From NCBI RefSeq assembly GCF_039535115.1, contig NZ_BAAAWO010000001.1:2294001-2358000 (forward strand): a stretch of DNA of 64,000 bases. The letters run 5' to 3'. Positions 17,963 through 26,357 of the stretch are shown piece after piece; the first letter of the stretch is position 1, and each line of letters starts with the position of its first letter. The translations under genes were made by a program, and so were the position numbers. The notes under the pieces were generated by a model. That model worked only from the letters and a program-made list of their open reading frames with translations. It made no database searches and was not told the origin of the DNA. This DNA comes from Paeniglutamicibacter sulfureus (GTDB taxonomy: Bacteria; Actinomycetota; Actinomycetes; Actinomycetales; Micrococcaceae).

Positions 17963-18828
17963 ACCTCCTCGACTTGCTCCTCGAGCCGCTTGGCTACGGC
18001 TTCATGATCAACGCTCTGGCCACGGCGGTGACCGCCGCTGCCGTCTGCGCGGCGCTCTCCTGCTGGCTGGTGCTGATCGGCTGGTCGCTGATGGGCGATG
18101 CCGTCTCCCACGCGGTGCTCCCGGGCGTCGTGCTGGCCTACGTGTTCTCGGTGCCCTTCGCGATCGGCGCGCTGCTCTTCGGTTTCCTTGCCGTGGCATT
18201 GATCGGGGCGGTGCGCGACACCAGCCGCATCAAGGAGGACGCGGCCATCGGCATTGTCTTCTCCACGCTCTTTGCCCTGGGCCTGGTGCTGATCTCCGTC
18301 ACCCCCTCGCAGACCGACCTGGGCCACATCATCTTCGGAAATCTTCTGGGGGTTTCCAAGCCCGAGCTCATCCAGATCGTCATCCTGGGCGTGCTGGCCC
18401 TGGGTGCATTGCTGCTCAAGCGCCGGGACTTCACGCTCTTTGCCTTCGATGCCACCCACGCCCACGCCATCGGTCTGAATCCGCGCCTGCTGGGTGCTGC
18501 GCTGCTGGGCCTGCTGGCACTGACCTCGGTGGTGGCGCTCCAGGCGGTGGGTGTCATCCTGGTGGTCGCCATGCTGATCATCCCCGGCGCCACGGCGCAT
18601 CTGCTCACCGACAGGTTCGGGCGGATGCTGGTCATCGCCCCGGCTGTCTCTGTGGCCTGCGCGGTCATCGGGCTGTACGTCAGCTACTACCTGGACACGG
18701 CCTCGGGCGGCATGATCGTGCTGACCCAGGGAGCGGTGTTTGCCCTGGTCTACCTCTTCAGCCCCACCCAGGGGCTGCTGGGACGCCGTGTCTCCAGATC
18801 GGCGCGCCGCCTGCGCACCCCCAAGTAA
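17959..18828 (+). CDS. metal ABC transporter permease (ABC-3 family)
   Basis: Integral membrane permease of 289 aa with eight or so predicted helices. It has the ABC-3 family blocks SLMGDAVSHAVLPGVVLAY, a cytoplasmic loop contacting the ATPase, and FDATHAHAIGLNPRLL. It overlaps the ATPase gene by ATGA and is followed by a hairpin terminator. Together with the two upstream genes it forms a complete importer, most likely for Mn(II), with Zn or Fe as alternatives. Confidence 0.92.
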   Translation: MNLLDLLLEPLGYGFMINALATAVTAAAVCAALSCWLVLIGWSLMGDAVSHAVLPGVVLAYVFSVPFAIGALLFGFLAVALIGAVRDTSRIKEDAAIGIVFSTLFALGLVLISVTPSQTDLGHIIFGNLLGVSKPELIQIVILGVLALGALLLKRRDFTLFAFDATHAHAIGLNPRLLGAALLGLLALTSVVALQAVGVILVVAMLIIPGATAHLLTDRFGRMLVIAPAVSVACAVIGLYVSYYLDTASGGMIVLTQGAVFALVYLFSPTQGLLGRRVSRSARRLRTPK

Positions 18829-18910
18829 TACCCGTCCACCCGAAGCGGCGGACTCCAGGCCGTAGGGGGGGGTGCCTGCCCGTCCCGACAGGCTTTCCAC
18901 AAGGTACAAA

Positions 18911-18943
18911 AGAAGCCGATGTTGCGCTGCAACATCGGCTTCT
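18911..18943. terminator. bidirectional terminator between metal ABC operon and symporter
   Basis: A perfect 15-base-arm hairpin (18911-18925 and 18929-18943) has a 3-base loop. On the minus strand it is followed by TTTTG, giving a proper intrinsic terminator for the symporter gene. On the plus strand the T stretch is weaker (GTGTGTTTG). It lies between two convergent genes and probably serves both. Confidence 0.8.
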
Positions 18944-18975
18944 CGTGTGTTTGCTGTGGGTGCGGAGTGGGGGTG

Positions 18976-20259
18976 TTACTCGGCCAGCGTGTGCGATTCG
19001 GTCGCGCTGCGCTCGATCGTCTCCACCTTTTCGTCGGACGGATCCTGTGCCTGCGCACCGAGGTGGCCGCGGGTGAGCTTGTTCATGATCAGTGCGATGG
19101 CGCCGTCGCCGGTCACGTTGGTTGCCGTGCCGAAGCTGTCCAGCGCGATGTATGCGGCGAACATCAGGCCAACCTCGACCTCGCCGAAGCCGAGCATCTG
19201 GGCCAGCAGGCCGGCCGCGGCGGCGATCGCGCCGCCGGGAACGCCCGGGGCGGCGATCATCATGACACCGAGCATCAGGATGAACGGGAGGTACGCGCCA
19301 AAGGTGACGTCACCGCCGGTGAGCAGCAGCACCGCGATCGAGAAGCAGGTGATCTTGACCATCGAGCCGGAGAGGTGGATCGTGGCGCACAGCGGGATCA
19401 CGAAACCGGCCACCGAGTCGGAGACGCCGTTCTTCTTGGTTGAGGCCAGCGTGACCGGAATCGTCGCGGCCGAGGAGGAGGTGCCCAGCGCGGTGAAGTA
19501 GGCATCGCGCATGCGCCACAGTGCCTTGAGCGGGTTTTGCCCCGTCATCGATCCGGCCACGGAGTACTGCACCAGCAGCACGACAAACGTCAGGGCAAAG
19601 GATACGAGGGCCACGAGCAGGAACTTGGTGACCACGGCGACGGCGGCACCGCTGGCCGAGAGGTCCATGAAGATTCCGAAGATGAACAGCGGCAATGCGG
19701 GGACGATGATGCGGCGGATCACGGATTCGATGATCGTGCGGAATTCGACGGCTCCGCGGAAGAGCACCTTGGAATGGAACGCGGTCAGGCCCACGCCGAT
19801 CACGAAGGCGAGCACGAGTGCGCTCATCACGCCGATGACCGGCTCAAGCACGATCTCGGTGGCCGAGTCGCCGGCACTGGCCACCAGCGTGATGTAGGGG
19901 GTGAAGCCCGAATCGGATTCTTCGCCCAAGGCCTCGAGGCCGCCGCCCGACAAGGACGGAGTGAACAGCCAGCGGCTCACGAAGTAGGCGAGCAGTCCGG
20001 CGAGGATCGTGGAGCCGTAGGCGATGGCGGCGGTGATCCCGAGCCATTTGCCGGCACCCTTGCCGAGTTCGGCGATTGCCGGTGCGACCAGGCCCAGGAT
20101 GATCAGCGGCACGATGAAGCCGAGGAAACCCGAGAAAATCGAGTTGTAGGTCAGGAATGCCCCACCGAGCCAAGCCGGCATGATCGGCCCAGTCAGTATG
20201 CCCAGGACAATGGCCAGGAGAATCCAGCCAAGCAGGGGAATCGATTTGAGCAGCTTCAT
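18976..20259 (-). CDS. dicarboxylate/amino acid:cation symporter (DAACS)
   Basis: Sodium- or proton-coupled carrier of 427 aa in the GltP/DctA/SstT family. The re-entrant-loop serine motif reads GTSSSAATIPVT, and a later conserved helix has APGVPGGAIAAA. Several hydrophobic helices start right at the N-terminus. Likely substrates are C4-dicarboxylates, glutamate/aspartate or serine/threonine; the sequence does not decide. AAGGACC lies before the ATG at 20259. The gene is monocistronic and ends at the bidirectional hairpin. Confidence 0.9.
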   Translation of the reverse strand: MKLLKSIPLLGWILLAIVLGILTGPIMPAWLGGAFLTYNSIFSGFLGFIVPLIILGLVAPAIAELGKGAGKWLGITAAIAYGSTILAGLLAYFVSRWLFTPSLSGGGLEALGEESDSGFTPYITLVASAGDSATEIVLEPVIGVMSALVLAFVIGVGLTAFHSKVLFRGAVEFRTIIESVIRRIIVPALPLFIFGIFMDLSASGAAVAVVTKFLLVALVSFALTFVVLLVQYSVAGSMTGQNPLKALWRMRDAYFTALGTSSSAATIPVTLASTKKNGVSDSVAGFVIPLCATIHLSGSMVKITCFSIAVLLLTGGDVTFGAYLPFILMLGVMMIAAPGVPGGAIAAAAGLLAQMLGFGEVEVGLMFAAYIALDSFGTATNVTGDGAIALIMNKLTRGHLGAQAQDPSDEKVETIERSATESHTLAE

Positions 20260-20414
20260 GGGGGGTCCTTAAGTCGACGGGGTCGGGTCGCACGGCGATG
20301 CGCAAGCTGGTTTGTGGCGCAGCCCACGCCTCAGCCATATTAGACGCTGTGAGCCATTCCTCGAAATCAGTCGCTTTGACTCAAGATTAGTGCTCGCAAG
20401 AATCCTTGCGTGCC

Positions 20415-20645
20415 TCAGTTAATTTGCTCGCCAAATGGAACGTCAACGCCCTGGGCCCGCGTCTTGGCCCGGTTAATGAGCTGGTTCCGGTTGGTCTTGA
20501 GGCTGCGGGTGATGACCGTCGGGTTCAGGAACCGTTGGATAGCCGCGAGCGCCTCGGTATGGAACTGGCTTATGGCCTCGTGCTCCAGCAGCCGCTGGTA
20601 CGCCGTGCGCACCTTATCGCAGGCGCCTTTCCGGCGGCTCGATAG
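20415..20645 (-). pseudogene. 3' remnant of an integrase-type transposase
   Basis: A minus-strand frame ends at 20415 and reads CDKVRTAYQRLLEHEAISQF, then a segment with RFLNPTVITRSLKTN. This resembles the C-terminal tail of integrase-catalytic-domain transposases of the IS481/IS3 kind, where a YQRLL or similar motif and a later LNP motif follow the DDE domain. No catalytic domain precedes it, so it looks like a left-over fragment. No terminal inverted repeats were recognised. The family identification is from memory of such tails and is tentative. Confidence 0.45.
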
Positions 20646-20745
20646 CGCCGTGGTATGAGACCGACAGTGATTTTTCCTGCGTGTTCACCGGCACCGGACC
20701 TATGCTTAAGTTGACGCTTGTCCGTACCGCCGAAGGAGATCTCGG

Positions 20746-21054
20746 ATGTCGCGCATCATTTCGACCGGAATGGCCAAGACCGGCCTCCTGCTCGGCTACA
20801 AAGTCGCCCGCGATACGGGCAACCGTCAGGCAGGTGGTGCCGTTTTGGCGGCATGCGGCCTGGCCGCCTTCACCGTCTGGAAAAACGACGCCGGCACGGC
20901 ACGGGCGGCCGCCCTCACTTGCACGTACATCGCGGCATTCGTTGCGTCCCACCCACTGGCCAAAAAGATCGGTGCCTGGCCGGCAGTATTCACCGTCACC
21001 GGGGTCGCAGCGCTGGCCTCGATGATCTTTGGCGGACACCGCAAGGAATCCTAG
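20746..21054 (+). CDS. small membrane protein, unknown
   Basis: Protein of 102 aa with three or four short hydrophobic segments (about residues 31-43, 52-67, 74-95) and a basic tail ending GGHRKES. A strong AAGGAG lies eight bases before the ATG at 20746, and codon use is normal for the region. I do not recognise the family; similar small proteins are annotated as hypothetical membrane proteins in Arthrobacter relatives. It stands alone downstream of the transposase remnant. Confidence 0.7.
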   Translation: MSRIISTGMAKTGLLLGYKVARDTGNRQAGGAVLAACGLAAFTVWKNDAGTARAAALTCTYIAAFVASHPLAKKIGAWPAVFTVTGVAALASMIFGGHRKES

Positions 21055-21226
21055 TTCTACCTTCGCGCCAGTTCCGGTCCTTTTATACGCCGCCTGGAAC
21101 TTTCAGGGATACCGCCCACAAAATGGCTAAGCATAGTCAAGATGTCGTTGAAAGGGACCGGGAAGTCTATTCGGCGATGCGGCAGCCCCGCTGGGCGGTC
21201 AAGGATCCCGTCCGGAGGAACCTGCC

Positions 21227-22507
21227 ATGCATGTCTTGATCATGTCGTTCGGGACCCGCGGCGACATCCAGCCCTACGCCGCCCTCGCCGGCGCGCTCGC
21301 CCGCGCCGGGCACGACGTCACCCTCGCCGTCCCCGAGGGGTTCGCGGATCTGATCCCGCACAGCGGTCCCGGGACCATCACGCACCAGCCCGCCGGCTCC
21401 ACGATGCTGCGCCTACTCCAGGAAGTCATGCCGGATCTGAGTGGACCCCTGGATGCGTGGCGAACGCTGGGGATCATGAGCACCGCGATGCGCGAGCTGA
21501 ACGCGGAGTGTTGGGCTGCCGCGCAGGCGGCGCACCCGGACGTTGTCGTGTACCACCCCAAGTGTCTTGCCGGGCAGCACATCGCCGAGGCGCTGGGCGT
21601 GCCCGGCGTGCTGTCGCTCCCGCTGCCGTTTTTCACCCCAACGCGTGCGCACGCGATGCCGTTCTTCGGCGGCGCCTCCTTCGGTGCGTGGGGAAATCGC
21701 GCGACCTACGGGTTCAGGCGGATGGCCGGTGTCATGTATGGCGGCATGGTCAACGACTTCCGGCGCGAGGTCGGTCTGGGTCGCATCGGCCACCTCGCGG
21801 ACCCGCTCAGGAATTCGGACGGCAGCTCGGTCCACGTCATGTACCCGTACAGCAGGCACGTTCTGCCGGTCCCCGCGGACTACCCGCCTTCGGCCCACGT
21901 CACTGGGTACTGGTTCCTGGATGACGTCGACGGCGCCGCCTGGGAGCCGCCGGCGCACCTGGCGGACTTCCTCGCGGCAGGTGAGCCTCCGGTCTATGTC
22001 GGGTTCGGCTCCATGGGCTTCGGCAAGGGAGCGAACGAGCGCCGAGACACCATCCTGGCCGCACTGCGGGTCCACGGCCTGCGCAGGATCATCGCGACCG
22101 GCTGGGGAGGCATCACTCCCGGCGAGGCCGGGACCGAGGACGTGCTGGTCATCGAGGGCGCGCCCCACGCGTGGCTCTTCCCGCGAGTCGCGGCAGTCGT
22201 GCACCACGGCGGCGCGGGCTCGACCGCGGCCGGACTGCGGGCGGGTCGCCCGACGCTGGTCGTGCCGTTCCCTGGGGACCAGCCATTCTGGGGAACGCGG
22301 GTCCATGCGCTCGGCGTCGGCCCCGCCCCGCTCCCGGCCAGGGACCTGGGCACGGGCCTGGCCAGCAGTCTCGGCGCCCTCGTCCACACCGACTCCTATA
22401 CCTCCCGCGCCGATGAGATGGGTGCCGCCATCCGCGCTGAAAACGGTCTCGTCGTCGGCGTGCACGTCCTGGAACAGATCACGGGAGTGACAGCCGTCGG
22501 CCAATAG
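21227..22507 (+). CDS. GT1-family glycosyltransferase
   Basis: UDP-glycosyltransferase-like protein of 426 aa, similar to sterol or macrolide glucosyltransferases (GT-B fold). The N-terminal domain starts MHVLIMSFGTRGDIQPYAAL. The C-terminal nucleotide-sugar site shows VVHHGGAGSTAAGLRAGRPT and VPFPGDQPFWG, the plant/bacterial signature region. GGAGG precedes the ATG. The acceptor is unknown: lipids, flavonoids or antibiotics are possible. It lies between a transposase remnant and a degenerate stretch, so acquisition by transfer is possible. Confidence 0.88.
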   Translation: MHVLIMSFGTRGDIQPYAALAGALARAGHDVTLAVPEGFADLIPHSGPGTITHQPAGSTMLRLLQEVMPDLSGPLDAWRTLGIMSTAMRELNAECWAAAQAAHPDVVVYHPKCLAGQHIAEALGVPGVLSLPLPFFTPTRAHAMPFFGGASFGAWGNRATYGFRRMAGVMYGGMVNDFRREVGLGRIGHLADPLRNSDGSSVHVMYPYSRHVLPVPADYPPSAHVTGYWFLDDVDGAAWEPPAHLADFLAAGEPPVYVGFGSMGFGKGANERRDTILAALRVHGLRRIIATGWGGITPGEAGTEDVLVIEGAPHAWLFPRVAAVVHHGGAGSTAAGLRAGRPTLVVPFPGDQPFWGTRVHALGVGPAPLPARDLGTGLASSLGALVHTDSYTSRADEMGAAIRAENGLVVGVHVLEQITGVTAVGQ

Positions 22508-22966
22508 GCCATCCCACGGCGATCACCCGGGTGGTCGCGACCACAGCCGGTCTTCCCCGGAGGTGCAGTACCCATGGAGCGTGTCTGCTTCGTCTTGGAA
22601 ATCGAGCAAGGCACGCATAACATCTGGCCAGCTGCCCAACTCGTATTCGTTCCACCATTCGACACACACCCGGCAGAAGCGCTACCGGACTTCAGTGCTG
22701 AATCTTCTCACGGGCGCCACCCTCCCGTGGAATACGGTCCTCCTCGACCGGGCGATCGCCATCTTGATTCAGTAAGGCAACGCCATGAACCCTGATTTGC
22801 CGCGATTCCTATCGCTTTGGAGATGCGAACATCAATCACCGGCGACCATTCCTTGCCATACACCATCAAGATCAAGCCCGACAATTGCAGGCCGCCAGGT
22901 AAGCCGCCCCGGAGCGACATCGACGGCGAAGCCAGGACCCTGGCAGCGCGTGGTGCCGCTGCCCTT
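22508..22966. other. 459-base stretch without a confident gene; possible gene remnants
   Basis: No complete gene is supported. On the minus strand, short frames with protein-like composition occur one after another in different phases, such as VCVEWWNEYELGSWPDVMRA ending near 22524 and MVYGKEWSPVIDVRI starting near 22865. Each is soon closed by a stop or loses protein-like character. This pattern suits a decayed gene. A plus-strand frame at 22574 starts MERVCFVLEI but does not continue sensibly. Confidence 0.4.
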
Positions 22967-23641
22967 CTAGCCGCGCGAGACGTGCAGCGCCTCGGTGGCC
23001 TGGCGTCCCAGGCTGATGGTGCCGGTTCCGTCGGCGACCTGCAGCAGCACCGCATCGGAGAACGGGGCTGCCTCGGTGATGACCAGGTCCACCCCGGGCA
23101 CAACACCCTGCGCGCTGAGGTACTGCAGCAACGCCGGGTCCTCGTCATTGATCCGCTCCACGGTGACCCGGACGCCGGGCTCCACGGTGCTCAGCAATAC
23201 GGCGTCAGGCCTGGTCAGCACCCCGTCGGCACTGGGGATCGGGTCCCCGTGCGGATCGCGGTCGGGGTGGCCCAGGAAGGCATCAAGGCGTTCGACCATG
23301 AAGTCGCTCATGGCGTGCTCGAGGTTTTCGGCTTCGTCGTGGACCTGGTCCCAGTTGTAGGCCAGGGTCTGGACCAGGAAGGTTTCCAGCAGCCGGTGCC
23401 GGCGCACCATGTCCAGTGCGTACTTTCTGCCCACTTCGGTCAGCTCGACGGCACCGTAGCGGGCGTGGCTGACCAGGCCTTGCGCGGTCAGCTTGCGCAC
23501 CGCATCGGAGACCGAGGAGACCTTCAGCCCGGATTTCTGTGCGATGTCTGTTGCGGTGACGGGATCGTCCGACCATTCGGAGAGCCCCCAAATGACCTTC
23601 AAATAGTTTTGCGTGCTGATGGAAAGATCCGAAACCGACAT
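22967..23641 (-). CDS. DtxR/MntR-family metal-dependent transcriptional regulator
   Basis: Regulator of 224 aa, the usual length for DtxR/IdeR/MntR with an SH3-like C-terminal domain. The N-terminal winged helix shows STQNYLKVIW, TATDIAQKSGLKVSSVSDA and RYGAVELTEVG. The dimer/metal domain has RRHRLLETFLV and DEAENLEHAMSD, with the H, E and D ligands of the family. The C-terminal part resembles a FeoA-like domain. It would repress metal uptake genes when Mn(II) or Fe(II) is abundant; the Mn/Zn ABC operon at 16263-18828 is the obvious local candidate. The ATG at 23641 is the first in frame. Confidence 0.88.
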   Translation of the reverse strand: MSVSDLSISTQNYLKVIWGLSEWSDDPVTATDIAQKSGLKVSSVSDAVRKLTAQGLVSHARYGAVELTEVGRKYALDMVRRHRLLETFLVQTLAYNWDQVHDEAENLEHAMSDFMVERLDAFLGHPDRDPHGDPIPSADGVLTRPDAVLLSTVEPGVRVTVERINDEDPALLQYLSAQGVVPGVDLVITEAAPFSDAVLLQVADGTGTISLGRQATEALHVSRG

Positions 23642-23790
23642 GTGTACGAGTCTACAGAGCGCACCCGCACACCGGTTTCCGGCCCGGGTGTGACATCGCC
23701 TGGATCCGGCCCCGCTCGAGGCGGTCGCGGAAGTTCAAAATGCCGTACAGGGGGCTTGGCGCTTGCGCGTGCCCGGAGGCTCCCGCCCAT

Positions 23791-23824
23791 GCGAACGGCC
23801 CGGTCGCTTGACCGGGCCGTTCGC
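23791..23824 (-). terminator. hairpin after the SDR-MFS operon
   Basis: A perfect 15-base-arm stem (23791-23805 and 23810-23824) with loop GCTT lies 40 bases after the stop of the MFS gene on the minus strand. No T run follows, as is common for actinobacterial hairpin terminators. Confidence 0.6.
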
Positions 23825-23863
23825 GTACATGGACCGGGGTCCGGGTCGCCGTGTACCGCGCGG

Positions 23864-25159
23864 TTACGCCTGGCCGGCGACCCCGGCCTTGTCCTCGACG
23901 TATCGGCCGGTACGGGCCATCATGATGCCGCCCAGAGACATCGGGATGAAGGTTGCCACGTACACCCACAGCGGGACGGTCCAGCCACCGGTGGTGGAGA
24001 AGAGCCAACCACCCAGCAGCGGGCCAAGGGTGCCGAAGAGGTAGCCGACGCCCATCGCGAATCCTGCCATGGCCGCGGACCCCGCGGTGGTGCGGCTGCG
24101 CAGGTTGAACATCGCGATCGCCAGCGGGAAGGCTCCTCCGGCGAGACCTGCCACCAGGGCGGCGAGCCACAGCGGGCCGATTCCGGTCAGCATCAGCAGG
24201 TAGCCCAGCGGGCCGGCCGCCGACAGGATCACCGCGAGGATCGCCGGGTTGCGCATCTTGTTGGCGATCAGCGGGGTGATCACCGCCATCGGGAGGGTCA
24301 TGAACGTGTAGACGGAAAACGCCGTGGCGGCCGATCCCTTGTCCAGCCCGAAGCCCTGCTGCATGATCGTGGGCAGCCAGGCCAGCATGGCATAGATGTT
24401 CAGCGAGGCCATGGCGTAGAACAGTGCGGTTCCGACGGCGACGGGGCTGGCGACCAAGCGGCCCAGGCCCAGACCCGTTCCGGCCGCCGCACCGGCCGTG
24501 GCACTCTGCGCCGCGGTGGGGGCACCGCTGCGGCGTTCCTTCAGAAGCACCAGCGTCCAGGGCAGGACGGCGACCAGTGAGAGCACGCCCCACGAGGCGA
24601 GCGAGAACTGCCAGCCACCGGCATTGGCCAGCGGGAGCGCCGTCATGGCCGGCAGCGTTGCCCCGGCCTGCATCAGCAGGGCGAAGACGGTGACCATGGA
24701 GGCCTGGCGGTCGGGGAAGTGCTTCTTGACCAGCGGGGCGCCAGCCACGTTGCCGAAGCCCATGCCCAGCAGGGCCACGAACGTCAGGGCCATGAAGATC
24801 GCGGGGCTGTCGCTGAAGGGACGCACCATGGTGCCGACGGCGGCCAGGATCACGGCGATCAGGGCGGTTGCCTCCAGCCCGATCTTGCGCACAATGACCG
24901 GGGCCAGGAAGCCGCCGATGCCGAAGCTCAGCGTGGGCAGCATGCCGATGAAGGTGGCCCCGGCGGTGCCGATGCCCAGTTCGCCGGTGACGGTGGTCAG
25001 CAGTGGCGAGAGCCCGGTGACCGCGTAGCGCAGGCCGATGCCCAGCAGCAGCAGCCCAACGATGATGATGATGCGGCCCTTCCACAGCCCGGGGCGGGGG
25101 TTGCCCGCGCCTGCGGCCTGTGCAAGGTTTTCGCCGAAAGTGTTACTTGTGGTGGACAT
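23864..25159 (-). CDS. MFS transporter (CynX/NimT-like)
   Basis: Twelve-helix carrier of 431 aa with family features of the cyanate-permease-like group: an early RYAVTGLSPLL helix, the loop GGFLAPVIVRKIG, and MVTVFALLMQAGATLPAMT. Both termini are cytoplasmic and polar. The substrate is unknown. It starts 36 bases after the SDR gene stop on the same strand, so the pair is an operon, presumably import and oxidation of the same compound. Confidence 0.85.
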   Translation of the reverse strand: MSTTSNTFGENLAQAAGAGNPRPGLWKGRIIIIVGLLLLGIGLRYAVTGLSPLLTTVTGELGIGTAGATFIGMLPTLSFGIGGFLAPVIVRKIGLEATALIAVILAAVGTMVRPFSDSPAIFMALTFVALLGMGFGNVAGAPLVKKHFPDRQASMVTVFALLMQAGATLPAMTALPLANAGGWQFSLASWGVLSLVAVLPWTLVLLKERRSGAPTAAQSATAGAAAGTGLGLGRLVASPVAVGTALFYAMASLNIYAMLAWLPTIMQQGFGLDKGSAATAFSVYTFMTLPMAVITPLIANKMRNPAILAVILSAAGPLGYLLMLTGIGPLWLAALVAGLAGGAFPLAIAMFNLRSRTTAGSAAMAGFAMGVGYLFGTLGPLLGGWLFSTTGGWTVPLWVYVATFIPMSLGGIMMARTGRYVEDKAGVAGQA

Positions 25160-25195
25160 GTCCGGTTCTGCGATTCAGCTAGTGGTTCAGATTGC

Positions 25196-25954
25196 CTAGG
25201 AGTGCTTCGAGTCGCCGTCGATCGGGAACATCTGTCCCGAGATCGTGCGGGCGTGCGGGCCGGCCAGGAAGAGGGCCAGCTGGGCGATGTCGTTGGGGTC
25301 GATGAACTTGCGGATCGACTGGTTGTCCAGCGCCTTGTTGGTTTCTTCCTCCACCGTGGTGCCGTTGGCCTCGGCGCGGCCTGCCAATACGCTGCCCATG
25401 CGCGGGCCCTCGACGGCTCCGGGGTGGATGGTGTTGGCGGTGATGCCGAAATCGCCCAGTTCCAGGGCGAGCGTCTTGGCAAAGCCGACCAGTCCCCACT
25501 TGGTCGTGGCGTAGGCGATGCGGTTCGGGTAGCCGAAGCGGCCGGCCAGCGAGGACATCACCAGGATGGAGCCCGCGTCGGATTCCTTGAGCAGCGGGAT
25601 GGCGCGCTGGGTGACCATGAGGGTGCCGGTGAGGTTGATGTTCACGACGGCGGCCCAGGTGTCGATCGGGTAGTCGTTGGCCGGGGCGGTGGCTCCGGCG
25701 ATGCCGGCGTTGTTGACGAGCACATCCAGGCCGCCAAGCTGTTCCTCGATGTCCTTGAAGAGCACCTCGAGGTCCTCGGCCTTGCTGATGTCGCCGACCG
25801 AACCGGTGATGTTCTCGTTTTCCGCGACGATCGCCGCGACGGCCTCGGCGTTGACGTCGGCGATGTGGACGCGGGCGCCGTTGGCAACGAAAGCCTTGGC
25901 GATGGCCAGTCCGATTCCGCCGGCTCCGGCGGTGATGAGTACACGCTGTGACAT
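25196..25954 (-). CDS. short-chain dehydrogenase/reductase
   Basis: NAD(P)-dependent oxidoreductase of 252 aa, classical SDR size. The cofactor motif is TAGAGGIG (residues 8-15, with Ala where most have Gly), NNAG at 81-84, catalytic S135, Y148 and K152 (YATTK). An acid at D33 after the second strand favours NAD. SD AAGGAG lies before the ATG at 25954. It forms an operon with the MFS gene. Relatives oxidise hydroxy acids, sugars or alcohols; the substrate here is open. A GCGGAA-n5-TTCCGC palindrome lies about 130 bases upstream. Confidence 0.9.
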   Translation of the reverse strand: MSQRVLITAGAGGIGLAIAKAFVANGARVHIADVNAEAVAAIVAENENITGSVGDISKAEDLEVLFKDIEEQLGGLDVLVNNAGIAGATAPANDYPIDTWAAVVNINLTGTLMVTQRAIPLLKESDAGSILVMSSLAGRFGYPNRIAYATTKWGLVGFAKTLALELGDFGITANTIHPGAVEGPRMGSVLAGRAEANGTTVEEETNKALDNQSIRKFIDPNDIAQLALFLAGPHARTISGQMFPIDGDSKHS

Positions 25955-26357
25955 GATTTCGACTCCTTCTACGCGATGCCGTGGATCCCACGACTTCGGT
26001 TCGCATTCTTATGTACGGCGAGGGCCGGGACTCTCGGGCCAGGTGGTCCGGCGGGTGACGGTCCGTGCTTGTATGCGTCTCACGGTGCGGAAAGGAATTC
26101 CGCTCCCGGTGTTGATGCATTCCATACAGTAGGCCTGCCCGAATCCGGCGTCAACGGCGCCGATCACACCGCAATTCCGGTTTTCCCGCTGCCGGAATGT
26201 CAAGTTCTCACCCTCGTAGAAATTACATGCAATTACATACAAGTAGGGGTTCTGTCCAGGAAATCTCGTCAACTTTTCCGTCCAGAGGAAAGTCGAACGC
26301 AACATTTCCTTGGTCACACGAAGCGGGGATTATTGCCCGGCAGGGAACTATCCGACC
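25955..26357. other. 403-base intergenic region upstream of the SDR-MFS operon
   Basis: No gene is seen. It should hold the promoter of the SDR-MFS operon and the end of the IclR transcript. One clear palindrome, GCGGAA-AGGAA-TTCCGC, lies at 26087-26103, and the stretch 26200-26330 is richer in A and T than its neighbours. Confidence 0.6.
26087..26103. promoter_or_regulatory. palindrome upstream of the SDR-MFS operon
   Basis: Perfect 6-base arms GCGGAA and TTCCGC with a 5-base spacer. It lies 133 bases upstream of the SDR start codon. The half-site GCGGAA is also the core of the inverted repeat before the keto-acid dehydrogenase operon, but the spacing differs. It is a candidate operator. 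Confidence 0.4.

Noticed and set aside
22574..22795. Short plus-strand frame starting MERVCFVLEI, like the start of rhamnose mutarotase
   Set aside because: The similarity ends after about ten residues and the rest does not match that family. The opposite strand looks more protein-like.
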